From: Elusimicrobiota bacterium
GTDB lineage: Bacteria; Elusimicrobiota; Elusimicrobia; F11
Direction of reading: 5' to 3'
Assembly: GCA_003140895.1 (NCBI GenBank)
Contig: PLLH01000088.1
Span: 1-41,064, forward strand
Length of the DNA stretch: 41,064 bases
Translations under genes and position numbers: made by a program
The notes under the pieces: model-generated
Told to the model about the DNA's origin: nothing
The model's input: the letters and a program-made list of their open reading frames with translations, nothing else
The model's database searches: none
Part shown: positions 1 to 8,491 of the stretch, in pieces
Numbering within the stretch: position 1 is the stretch's first letter
Layout of the letters: each line of letters begins with the position of its first letter

Positions 1-377
1 CCGAAAATGATTTGTTCACAGGGTTCCATCCCGATCACTTTCCTGATGCACCAAGGAGAAACCCCGCCCAACAACACAGCGCCCCCGAAGATCCAAACCC
101 CAACGTTTAATAATTTCCGCTGGGGTTGATCAAAGAGCTCCCAAAGAAACACGAGAAATGAACAGGGAATAAGAATGCCGATCCAAGTAAGTCGTACGGC
201 CATTTCCGTTTGAACAATGAGCGCGAAGACCCAGGACAACGAATATAGCGCTGAAAATAGGCAGACGAGAGAGACGTCCCGATAAGTGCGGTTGGTTTTC
301 CGGAGGGGGTGAGTCCAAACAAGAAGAAGGATGTTCCAGACGGCGGCGAGAATATGAAGGGAGATTCTATAGGCCAT
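1..377 (-). CDS. Membrane sensor protein, N-terminal part (paralog of the histidine kinase at 4324-5685); truncated by the left window edge
   Basis: Minus-strand reading from ATG at 377 gives MAYRISLHILAAVWNILLLVWTHPLRKTNRTYRDVSLVCLFSALYSLSWVFALI..., open to the window edge and closely matching MLVAYRISLHILAAVWNILLLIWTTSLRKSNRSYQDVSLVCFFSALYSVCWVFGLI of the 5685 ORF. The six-frame track missed it because it runs off the edge. Confidence 0.8.
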   Translation of the reverse strand, partial: MAYRISLHILAAVWNILLLVWTHPLRKTNRTYRDVSLVCLFSALYSLSWVFALIVQTEMAVRLTWIGILIPCSFLVFLWELFDQPQRKLLNVGVWIFGGAVLLGGVSPWCIRKVIGMEPCEQIIF

Positions 378-425
378 AAGCCATGGGGTTAATCATTCCA
401 AGAATTCTAAACGTTCAAATGAAAA

Positions 426-905
426 TTACGGCGCGACTTCTTCGACGAGCTCGGGTTTGAATTTGGGTATATCAGCACGATCCGTAAGAAATGACGGGTT
501 GACTTCTTTATTTATGAACTTTTTGTTCTCTATTGAAACAAGATCGGCGTAAAAATAAATAAAAGCAGCATCCGAATTTCCTTCGAGCTTAACTCGTTTG
601 ATCTTAAATACACTGCCGGCAGGAGCGATACCCTCGACTATCACCGAATAATAACTAAAGGGAAATTTTTCTTTCATCTGTTCTTTATTTGGCAATTGAC
701 CTACTCCATACTGATCGAGGAGAAGGTCCTTTGTCCCCTGATATCGATAAATCAACAGATCGTTTTTAGTTTTATATTCCTTACCAATCATCGCTGAATA
801 GCTCGGATGCTGGCTTAAATCTCGATCAATGGACCTAGCCATTCCACTCAACACCACTGGGCACAGCCCTATCAGTATCCCTGTGGCAAATTTCTTGAAT
901 TCCAT
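426..905 (-). CDS. Small secreted hypothetical protein
   Basis: ORF 426..929 minus; likely start MEFKKFATGILIGLCPVVLSG (signal-peptide-like). Its start overlaps the 3' end of the upstream lipase-like ORF. Confidence 0.6.
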   Translation of the reverse strand: MEFKKFATGILIGLCPVVLSGMARSIDRDLSQHPSYSAMIGKEYKTKNDLLIYRYQGTKDLLLDQYGVGQLPNKEQMKEKFPFSYYSVIVEGIAPAGSVFKIKRVKLEGNSDAAFIYFYADLVSIENKKFINKEVNPSFLTDRADIPKFKPELVEEVAP

Positions 906-3064
906 TCTTGCCTCCTCTGCTCCAGCCAACTTTTTATGACAGCTTCATATTTATCAAATCCGTGAGCATCAAGCCCCCATTTTGCTCCCACATTTTGGCT
1001 CTTCACATCATCTTTCGAGAGCCGGCCCCAATTCCCGGGCAATAGGAGGTTGATCAATAAATTCAAACGATTCCCAAAAGCAGGAACGGGGTCCCCTTCA
1101 TTCCACACGTTTGTCGCATCTGCCAACCCCTCTGTTTTAGCATCAATTATCCATTCGGGACCCACGCCGAGATAATGAATTTTTGACTTCTCTTCTTTTG
1201 TCAGGAGAGAGAGTGCCTGATGAAAAATAGCTGTTCCTTGGCTGTGTGCCACCACATACACCTCCCCTCTTTCATTTATAGCGATTCGAAGCGCTTTTGC
1301 TGTCTGAATGGCCGGCTTATCTATGCTGCCAAGAAGTTCATAGCCGATGGCTTGAAAAAGATCCCTCACCATACCATGTGTGTTATTTCTAATTAAGGTC
1401 GATTCACTAATTTGGAAATATTTTTCCATTCTCTCACTTCTATCTCTTGCCAAACTGTCGATGGTCGTCATCCCAGGCAATGCCATTAACGCCGGCCCAG
1501 TCTTATCAAAGCGAACCTTGTTTGGCGTATCAAATTGATCCCCGGACATAATTCCCTGCGCAAACCCTACTGACAATCGTGTCCCCATCCACACTTGCTT
1601 GACTCCCGGGAGATCAAGCGCCACCCCAATCACCTGGCTGGGAATTTTGATGGCGTTTCGAATGAATCCAAAAACAAAGCTTTCTTGATTCTTGGCGGCT
1701 GGAATGGCGTCCGTATTCTTATTGTCCTGGCCCGACGGTGCTATCGACAATTTTTGGTAGGCCGCTTTGAGATCCGACAACGACATAAACCCCGGATCAG
1801 AAAAGCCGGCGGCGAGGAGGAATTTTTCGGGGGCGGTATCTCGGAGAGAGGTGAGGCTTTGGCGCATGGCTTTCACATCCGCCCATTTCCCCGTCACCAT
1901 GTACCACACATTCTTCAGGGCGTTCCCGACGGAGAAACGACTCTTGGAGGATTCGGCATCGGGAGCGGACACCTCCACCTTGATTTCCAAATCTTCTTTC
2001 CCAAAGAGCGCGGAGATATCTTTGGCGTCGCCAAATTGTTTTATGGCGATATCGCCGTTTCCCGTCACTTTCAGCGGCAATTCCGCCATGTCGGTGCCAT
2101 TAAAGCGGAAACTGCTCCGTGGGCCTACGAAAACAGGGACGGGAAGGTGATCTTTCAGGAGCGCGAAGGCTTGATCGGGATTTGTCCCCTCTTTGGGGTT
2201 CCACGTCACATTAACGGTCGGCGCTCCGGGGCTTTTGATTTGGCATTGCACGGACTTCACATTATTTCTGTCATCCCGCGGCGCCGTGACGGTGAAAGTG
2301 AGGTTTATTTTACCATCGGTGATGGTTCCGCTGTAGCCCGTCAAGTGTCTTTTGAGGGCCGAATCATACTTCATGGAATCGACGGAAAGGTTGATCTTTG
2401 AGTCGATGGGCTTTCCACTCTCCTCACGCGACGAAACCCGCCACGTCTCATCAAACCCGCTCACCAGCTCTTTGGACGGCGCGGGCGGCACCGTCACATC
2501 GGCATTCTTGCGCTCTTCGTTCGCGAAAAAGGTCTCAAAGCTCTCGTAAGAGGGGTTCTTCTCTCCGGCTTGATGGGTTCTCTCAATCTGAACAGAAGCC
2601 CCCTTCGAATCCCGATAGGTTTGCTTGAAGTCCGTCGGGGTGACGGAGCCGGGGGTATAGGTCATCTTCGATAAATCCATCGACACAACATCCGGCGCCG
2701 GGTTGCCGTCAAACGTAAACTGGATTTTCGCGCTGTACGCGGTGGCGAGCTTTAAATCGCTGTTGAAAGAATAATTTTCTTTCTGATACGTCCAGACGGA
2801 ATTGCCGATATCCCGAACGTCAAACTTCGGCAGGCGAAGCGTGTTGAGATCGATATTAAAATCAGGGATTAAGTTGAGGTTGAGTGACCGCGGGTTGAAA
2901 TAACTGGATTGAAAGTTGGCATCAGGCCGGCGGACGGTATCAGGAAGCGAGGTGTTGATGTTGGTCGGGCTATACGGATTGTCGTAATCGAATGCCTCAA
3001 GTGGAGGCAACTGAACCAATAAAATAATGAGGGCCAGCGCGAATCGAATAATGTTCCGAATCAT
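872..3064 (-). CDS. Secreted protein with C-terminal alpha/beta-hydrolase (lipase-like) domain
   Basis: 730 aa; N-terminal signal peptide MIRNIIRFALALIILLVQLPPLEA; nucleophile-elbow-like VAHSQGTAIF, followed by NEGDPVPAFGN and DAHGFDKY, giving a Ser-Asp-His order typical of lipases. Confidence 0.7.
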   Translation of the reverse strand: MIRNIIRFALALIILLVQLPPLEAFDYDNPYSPTNINTSLPDTVRRPDANFQSSYFNPRSLNLNLIPDFNIDLNTLRLPKFDVRDIGNSVWTYQKENYSFNSDLKLATAYSAKIQFTFDGNPAPDVVSMDLSKMTYTPGSVTPTDFKQTYRDSKGASVQIERTHQAGEKNPSYESFETFFANEERKNADVTVPPAPSKELVSGFDETWRVSSREESGKPIDSKINLSVDSMKYDSALKRHLTGYSGTITDGKINLTFTVTAPRDDRNNVKSVQCQIKSPGAPTVNVTWNPKEGTNPDQAFALLKDHLPVPVFVGPRSSFRFNGTDMAELPLKVTGNGDIAIKQFGDAKDISALFGKEDLEIKVEVSAPDAESSKSRFSVGNALKNVWYMVTGKWADVKAMRQSLTSLRDTAPEKFLLAAGFSDPGFMSLSDLKAAYQKLSIAPSGQDNKNTDAIPAAKNQESFVFGFIRNAIKIPSQVIGVALDLPGVKQVWMGTRLSVGFAQGIMSGDQFDTPNKVRFDKTGPALMALPGMTTIDSLARDRSERMEKYFQISESTLIRNNTHGMVRDLFQAIGYELLGSIDKPAIQTAKALRIAINERGEVYVVAHSQGTAIFHQALSLLTKEEKSKIHYLGVGPEWIIDAKTEGLADATNVWNEGDPVPAFGNRLNLLINLLLPGNWGRLSKDDVKSQNVGAKWGLDAHGFDKYEAVIKSWLEQRRQEWNSRNLPQGY

Positions 3065-3094
3065 GCGTGAATTGTACTTCCCTCACCCCCCGTT

Positions 3095-3114
3095 GGGAAT
3101 AGTACTTTAGGGCA
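3095..3114 (-). promoter_or_regulatory. Promoter-like box TGCCCTAAAGTACTATTCCC (minus strand) upstream of the lipase-like gene
   Basis: Matches the 9346-9365 element at all but one base; intergenic; lies about 30 nt upstream of the ATG at 3064. Confidence 0.4.
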
Positions 3115-3140
3115 TTTTTTTGAGCTGATTTGGAGAGGTG

Positions 3141-3189
3141 TTTTCCCCTCCCTAGCCCTCCCCACTGTTGAAACGTGGGGAGGGGAAAA
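3141..3189. repeat. GC-rich inverted repeat, two alternative hairpins
   Basis: CCCTCCCCAC(3156-3165)/GTGGGGAGGG(3175-3184) perfect 10-bp stem; alternative outer pairing TTTTCCCCTCCC(3141-3152)/GGGAGGGGAAAA(3178-3189). Confidence 0.7.
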
Positions 3190-3269
3190 AGGCACTTGTG
3201 ATTTTCCTTCGAAGAAGTTAACTTAGTGTTCCCCTTCAAATCGATTCCCTCAAAAAACGAGGTACACCT

Positions 3270-4301
3270 ATGGCTAAACGACGCGTCTCACTTCTTATCG
3301 GGCTCACGGCTTTTCTTCTGACCCAGGGGGCGTTAAACGCCGCTCCGAACACCATCCGCTTCCAGGGACGGCTGACGGACAATCAAGGGAACCCCATTGT
3401 GGGACCCGACGTGAAAGTCCGCTTTGGTCTTTACTCCGTTCTCACCGGGGGTTCCGCCGCCTGGGAAACGGCGACGGATCAAACCGTCACAACCAACGAG
3501 GCCGGGCTCTTCTCAACCGATATCGGCCCGTTGTCATCGGCCCTGTTCGTCGACAACGCGGCTCTCTACCTCCAGGTGTCCGTCAATGACGGGACGAGCT
3601 TTAAAACGCTCTCCCCGCGCCAAAAATTGTCCACCGTCCCCTATTCGTTTTACGCGGAGACGGTTCCAAACCACAGCATCTCCCCACTTCAGCTCCAGGA
3701 CAAATCGTTGACGGAAACCCAAATCGCGGATCATGCCATTGGGACCAATACGGTCAATGCGTCCATATCAAACTATTTGATTCCCACCGGCATGGTAGCG
3801 ATGTTCATGAAAGCCTGCCCCGACGGATGGGCGGCCGTCCCGGAATTAAACAATCGGTTCCCCATGGGGGTGGCCGACGCGGCTAACATCAAAGCCGGCG
3901 GCTCCAGCGTCATCAGCGGACTCACAACGGTCTCGTCCGGAACTCACAGCCATATGGTGGACGCCCACGCCCATTCAATTCCCTCATCAGCCATTGAACA
4001 CAAACACTTGACTCCTGCTGTCGCCTACTCTGGGACAGGCAATCTCTATGGGAGCGCCAAGAATCCGTTTGGCCTGGGCGGGGATGCCTCAACGTATGAC
4101 GTTGGAACTCACGCCGGGGTATTCACCCCCCAGCCCAATTTGGTTTTTGAAAAGACAAGTGGCATAACGGATTACACCATCGGGAACACAGGGCCGGCTT
4201 CATCTAAAACAGATGTGGCGGATAACCACACTCACACGGTGGCCTCCGATGGAAGCTGGTCGCCGCCGTATTACGGGGTGATGTACTGCGCGAAGGAATA
4301 G
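3270..4301 (+). CDS. Secreted surface protein with C-terminal phage-tail-collar-like His-rich domain
   Basis: 343 aa; signal peptide; IRFQGRLTDNQGNPI N-terminal domain; C-terminal MKACPDGW...NNRFPMG...THSHMVDAHAHS...EHKH...DNHTHTV...PPYYGVMYCAK. Confidence 0.7.
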   Translation: MAKRRVSLLIGLTAFLLTQGALNAAPNTIRFQGRLTDNQGNPIVGPDVKVRFGLYSVLTGGSAAWETATDQTVTTNEAGLFSTDIGPLSSALFVDNAALYLQVSVNDGTSFKTLSPRQKLSTVPYSFYAETVPNHSISPLQLQDKSLTETQIADHAIGTNTVNASISNYLIPTGMVAMFMKACPDGWAAVPELNNRFPMGVADAANIKAGGSSVISGLTTVSSGTHSHMVDAHAHSIPSSAIEHKHLTPAVAYSGTGNLYGSAKNPFGLGGDASTYDVGTHAGVFTPQPNLVFEKTSGITDYTIGNTGPASSKTDVADNHTHTVASDGSWSPPYYGVMYCAKE

Positions 4302-4323
4302 CGGTTTTCGGAGACGAGGAGTT

Positions 4324-5685
4324 CTAGTTTTTCGGGAGCGTAAAAATAAACGTTGAGCCGTGGCCTTCGCCTTCTGACTTGACCCAAATTTCCCCACCGT
4401 GGGCTTCCACCCAGCCTTTAGCGATGGCGAGGCCGAGACCGGTCCCTTTGAAACCGCTGGTTTTTTGTTGGACATGGAAGAAACTGGAGAAGACGTGGGC
4501 CACGTGTTCCGACGCGATGCCGGCCCCGTCATCCCTCACAGAAACGATGACACCCTCCCCGCTCTGCTGAATCATCACGTCCACATCCCCGCCGGGAGCG
4601 AACTTAATGGCGTTGGAGAGAAGGTTCGCCATCACCTGTTGAATTTTCCCTTCGTCGCAGTGAGCTATCACAGGCTCACCGATAATTTTGATCGCTGTCT
4701 TTTGCTGGTCCGCCATGGGGCGCAGCAATTCAAGTGAGCGCGTCGTCAATTCGACGAGATCCACATCTTGTTTCTTCAGTTTCAGCACGGACTGCTGAAT
4801 GGCCGCCAAATCCAGAAGCTCATCCACAAACTCGCCCAGCCTGTCCGCGTTTTTCCGCACCATCTCCAGATAGTCCACCTTCTTCGTTTTGTTCTTTTCA
4901 TCGTCGGCGATTAAATCCGCGAAGATATCCACCGCGGACTGAATGGCGAAGAGCGGCGACTTAAACTCGTGTGTCACGTGATTAATGAACTCTTTCTTCA
5001 TGGCATCCAACTCCGATAACTGGCGGTTGCGGTCTTCCTGCTCCCGATACACATGCCACACCGCGAGCGTGGTCCAAATGACGGAGCTGTAGGACGACAT
5101 ATCCAAGTATTTATACTCTCCAAACAAAGGAAAGAGCGAGGCCGTCAAAAGACCGCAGACGCTGTACGAAAAACCCCCGATAATAAAAAAGGCATATCTT
5201 CGCTTTTGATCCCGTTTTTCTGAGAAAAAATACTTCAAAAATATCCAGAGGATCGCAATCAACAGGAGGCCGACACCGGCCCTCAAATAAGGTTCCAAGG
5301 GGCCGAATATGGATTTCACCTCCGGGGAAAACAGGATGATATGCCTAATACACCAGGGTGAAAACCCGCCCAGCATCAAAGCGACTCCGAAAATCCAAAT
5401 CCCCGCATTTAAAATTTTATTCTGAGGTTGGCCAGAGAACTCCAAAAGGAAGACAAGGAATGCGGTGGGAATTAGAGTCCCGACCCAGGAAAGACGTATG
5501 GCTGTTTCTGATTCAAAAATCAGCCCGAACACCCAACAAACTGAATAAAGCGCTGAGAAAAAACAAACGAGAGAGACGTCCTGATAAGAGCGATTGGATT
5601 TTCGGAGAGAGGTGGTCCAAATGAGAAGAAGGATGTTCCAGACGGCGGCGAGGATGTGCAGGGAAATTCTATACGCCACGAGCAC
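4324..5685 (-). CDS. Membrane sensor histidine kinase
   Basis: N-terminal multi-TM region, H-box HEFKSPLFAIQSA, N-box NLLSNAIKFAPGG, DDGAGI and GTGLGLAIAKG motifs. Confidence 0.9.
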   Translation of the reverse strand: MLVAYRISLHILAAVWNILLLIWTTSLRKSNRSYQDVSLVCFFSALYSVCWVFGLIFESETAIRLSWVGTLIPTAFLVFLLEFSGQPQNKILNAGIWIFGVALMLGGFSPWCIRHIILFSPEVKSIFGPLEPYLRAGVGLLLIAILWIFLKYFFSEKRDQKRRYAFFIIGGFSYSVCGLLTASLFPLFGEYKYLDMSSYSSVIWTTLAVWHVYREQEDRNRQLSELDAMKKEFINHVTHEFKSPLFAIQSAVDIFADLIADDEKNKTKKVDYLEMVRKNADRLGEFVDELLDLAAIQQSVLKLKKQDVDLVELTTRSLELLRPMADQQKTAIKIIGEPVIAHCDEGKIQQVMANLLSNAIKFAPGGDVDVMIQQSGEGVIVSVRDDGAGIASEHVAHVFSSFFHVQQKTSGFKGTGLGLAIAKGWVEAHGGEIWVKSEGEGHGSTFIFTLPKN

Positions 5686-7129
5686 CCAATTCCAGCTTTC
5701 CGTCGGTCATCATGATTTTGGAAACGGCGCCGGCCACCTTCTCGGAAACGTGGGAAAGAAGCTTTCGGTCTTCGGCGGTAAAGGCGCCGTTGTTTTTCTT
5801 AGGGCCCAACACGATAAACCCCACCAGCTGTTCTTTGAGCATAAGAGGGGCCGCGACAGAGGCCCCCAGCCATCGCAGGGTCCGCCGAATTTTTAAAAAC
5901 GTCGTTCGCTCGCCGGGGAAAGCGCGGTTCCCCAAGGCGGCCAACTCGTCATCCAGCACGATCCCGAACCGGAACAGCCGCCGCTCCGATTCCAGGGTCT
6001 TCACCAGAAAATCGTCCCGGCCGATCGATTCGTTCAAACTCGTGAGGATCTGACTATCAAACAAACTGGCCGGAACGGGCTGGAATTTGGCCTGCGCCTG
6101 GTTCCAAAAAACAAACCCCGCGTGATCCACCCCCCACATGTTTTTAAACAGGTCGATCAACCCCGAGGCGACGGCTTCGATGTTGACCGACTTATCGATG
6201 GCCTGGTCAATCCCTGTGATCACGGATTCAAAATCCGGACTTTTGAATATAAACCGATCGACGAAGACGTTGATGCGTTTTCGGATGGGGTTAAAGAAAA
6301 AAACGGCGACGCACGCCGCCAGGATGGTGAGGATCCCCGAGTTGATGAACAGAAACCGGCTCACAACCCGATCGATTAAAAGAACCGCCGAGCTGAACAG
6401 GGACAAAATAATCAGAAACGTGACGCTGTAAGCCAGTCCCCAACGAACCACCAAATCCAGATCCAGAAGCCGGTAACGGACCACGGCAAAGGCCACCATG
6501 GCGACATAGACCGAAATGAGAAGCACCAACGCGGAAGGAACCGGAACCTGATAGAGCAAGAGAGCAAAGGCCCCCACCCCCAGATACGCGACGGAGCAGG
6601 AGAGGATCATGAATCGAATTTGACCGCGCCGGAGGCCTTCGGAGAAACGGCTGCCGCGGGCCAGCCAAAAAATCCCATAGAAAAAAGAGGCGCTCCATAA
6701 CACGAGTCCGGAGATAAAAAGCGGCTTGGGCGCGGGCCAAAACCCGAGCCCGGGGCGAAGCTCCACCCCCGCCGTCAGAAACGAATTCCAATCCAGGAAC
6801 AGAAGGACCGCGCTCAACACCACCACCGCGTAAAACTCGCTCCGCCGCTTCCTGAAAATATCCAGGAACGTGAAAACGAAATAGAGAAACAACACGCCCA
6901 GGAGGGTGACGGAGAAGAAAAGGAATTTGAGCCAGAGAGACGCCAGGACGGCGTTCGGCGCCAGCTGCCAGAGAAGGGTGACCAGGCAGGTGAGCGCGAT
7001 GCCGACGTTAAAAAGCGCGTAGCTGCGGTTTTGTTTGTTGTGAGAATGGGGATTGATGCGTAGGACGAGGCCCACCAAGGCCAGGCTGGAAATACAATTA
7101 ATCAACGATGCGACGGTTAGCAATTCCAT
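5669..7129 (-). CDS. 7TM-like membrane sensor with C-terminal GAF domain, no kinase domain
   Basis: 486 aa; many TM helices, then a GAF-like region (...GASVAAPLMLKEQLVGFIVLGPKKNNGAFTAEDRKLLSHVSEKVAGAV); overlaps the downstream kinase start by 17 nt. Confidence 0.75.
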   Translation of the reverse strand: MELLTVASLINCISSLALVGLVLRINPHSHNKQNRSYALFNVGIALTCLVTLLWQLAPNAVLASLWLKFLFFSVTLLGVLFLYFVFTFLDIFRKRRSEFYAVVVLSAVLLFLDWNSFLTAGVELRPGLGFWPAPKPLFISGLVLWSASFFYGIFWLARGSRFSEGLRRGQIRFMILSCSVAYLGVGAFALLLYQVPVPSALVLLISVYVAMVAFAVVRYRLLDLDLVVRWGLAYSVTFLIILSLFSSAVLLIDRVVSRFLFINSGILTILAACVAVFFFNPIRKRINVFVDRFIFKSPDFESVITGIDQAIDKSVNIEAVASGLIDLFKNMWGVDHAGFVFWNQAQAKFQPVPASLFDSQILTSLNESIGRDDFLVKTLESERRLFRFGIVLDDELAALGNRAFPGERTTFLKIRRTLRWLGASVAAPLMLKEQLVGFIVLGPKKNNGAFTAEDRKLLSHVSEKVAGAVSKIMMTDGKLELGARGV

Positions 7130-7173
7130 TTCGTTACTTTATTTTAAGAACGAGGCTTCCGCAACCGGATAAA

Positions 7174-8478
7174 TCAGAAGAAATACCGGGCGCTGACGCT
7201 CACGATATGAACCTGTCCTTTGTAGGTTCCGCTGATGTCCCCCGCGGGGCCGGCGTTCGCCTGTCCGATCTTATTATTGATGGTGGTTCTCCGCATGAAG
7301 ATCGGATTATAAACGGCGTCCACCCCCCAATTCCCATTCCGGTAATTGGGCCCGACCGAAATCCCGAACCGGTCCATATCCGGGATGGACGGCGAAAACG
7401 TCTGCTCCGGATACACCGCCGGCTCATAACACAACCCGCCGTTCAAGGCCCAGCGCTCATTGAGTTTGTATTTCCCCGCCACCGACACGCTCCACCCGTC
7501 CTTCCAATCCAGTGGAACGGGCTTTCCGGCGATCGCTTGTTGAGTGGCCGTGGCGTCCGGCAACACGATGGTCAATTGTTTATTGGCCGCCCAATGGAAC
7601 CACGCCGCGTTGGCGAAAAAACTCCACTTCACGTTTGGATCAAACCGGTATCCGATTTGAACATTCGCCGGATAAAACAAATCAGTCCGGGCCTTCGTTT
7701 TAAAATTGGTTCCGCCGAAGCCGTTGGGGCCGGCGCTGGCTCCGGACAATCCCGTGAGCTCCACCTGCCCTTCGATTTTGGTTTTCACTTCGCTGTGAAA
7801 CGTCACCCCCACGTGATGTTTGGGAGTGGGGCTCACAAGAACCCCGGCGTGATAGCCCCATCCATCGCCGTCTCCGTCCATTTTGGAGTTACCGTCAGGA
7901 AGTCCTGCAGGGGAACCTCCGAGTCCAACGTTCACGGCATCAACCGATACTTTTTTCTGAAGCGTGGCTTTATACGTGGAAAAGTAATCAACGCCGGCGC
8001 CGACGGCGAAACGCTCGGACGGCCGGTAGGACACGGCGGGCGTCACGTCCATCATGCGTATGTCCGATGTGGTCGCCACGTAGCGAACGGAGCTGGTGTC
8101 ACCCCACGACGTCTGAAGGCCGTACGGACTCACCACGCCCAAACCGAAACCGATCTTCCCGCCCATAAATTGTTTTGTGAAATAACCGTTCGGAACCACC
8201 ACGTCGGTGGTGTCCATTTTGGCGGCGCTGGCTCCCTCGCGCTTCACCCGGTAATCAATCAGAGACACGCCAACGGAGGCGGATTGATTCCCGATGTCGC
8301 CCAACATCGCCGGCATGAGATACACGCTGCAGGCATCCCCTTTAACCAAAAGGGAGCCTGCCAAGCCCAAGTTTTCCGCTGATAGTATTTCCGTTCCAAG
8401 ACCGGCGCTCCCCAGTCCAAACGACGTTCCCCTCAATAAAGCGAAAGCCAACAACGAGACGATTAGATTCTTTTTCAC
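7174..8478 (-). CDS. Outer-membrane protein, FadL/OmpP1 (long-chain fatty acid transport) family
   Basis: Signal peptide; GLAGSLLVKGDACSVYLMPAML, GFGLGVVSPYGLQTSWG and RMMDVTPAVSYRPSERFAVGAGVDYF typical of FadL; C-terminal ...SARYFF ending in Phe. Confidence 0.8.
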   Translation of the reverse strand: MKKNLIVSLLAFALLRGTSFGLGSAGLGTEILSAENLGLAGSLLVKGDACSVYLMPAMLGDIGNQSASVGVSLIDYRVKREGASAAKMDTTDVVVPNGYFTKQFMGGKIGFGLGVVSPYGLQTSWGDTSSVRYVATTSDIRMMDVTPAVSYRPSERFAVGAGVDYFSTYKATLQKKVSVDAVNVGLGGSPAGLPDGNSKMDGDGDGWGYHAGVLVSPTPKHHVGVTFHSEVKTKIEGQVELTGLSGASAGPNGFGGTNFKTKARTDLFYPANVQIGYRFDPNVKWSFFANAAWFHWAANKQLTIVLPDATATQQAIAGKPVPLDWKDGWSVSVAGKYKLNERWALNGGLCYEPAVYPEQTFSPSIPDMDRFGISVGPNYRNGNWGVDAVYNPIFMRRTTINNKIGQANAGPAGDISGTYKGQVHIVSVSARYFF

Positions 8479-8491
8479 GCATCCCCCTCCC

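Noticed and set aside
2997-3239. 80-aa minus-strand ORF in the 3.1-kb intergenic region
   Set aside because: Reads through the GC-rich hairpin and the promoter-like box; no coding character.
7108-8382. 424-aa plus-strand ORF opposite the FadL-like gene
   Set aside because: Antisense shadow ORF; the minus-strand product has a signal peptide and outer-membrane motifs.
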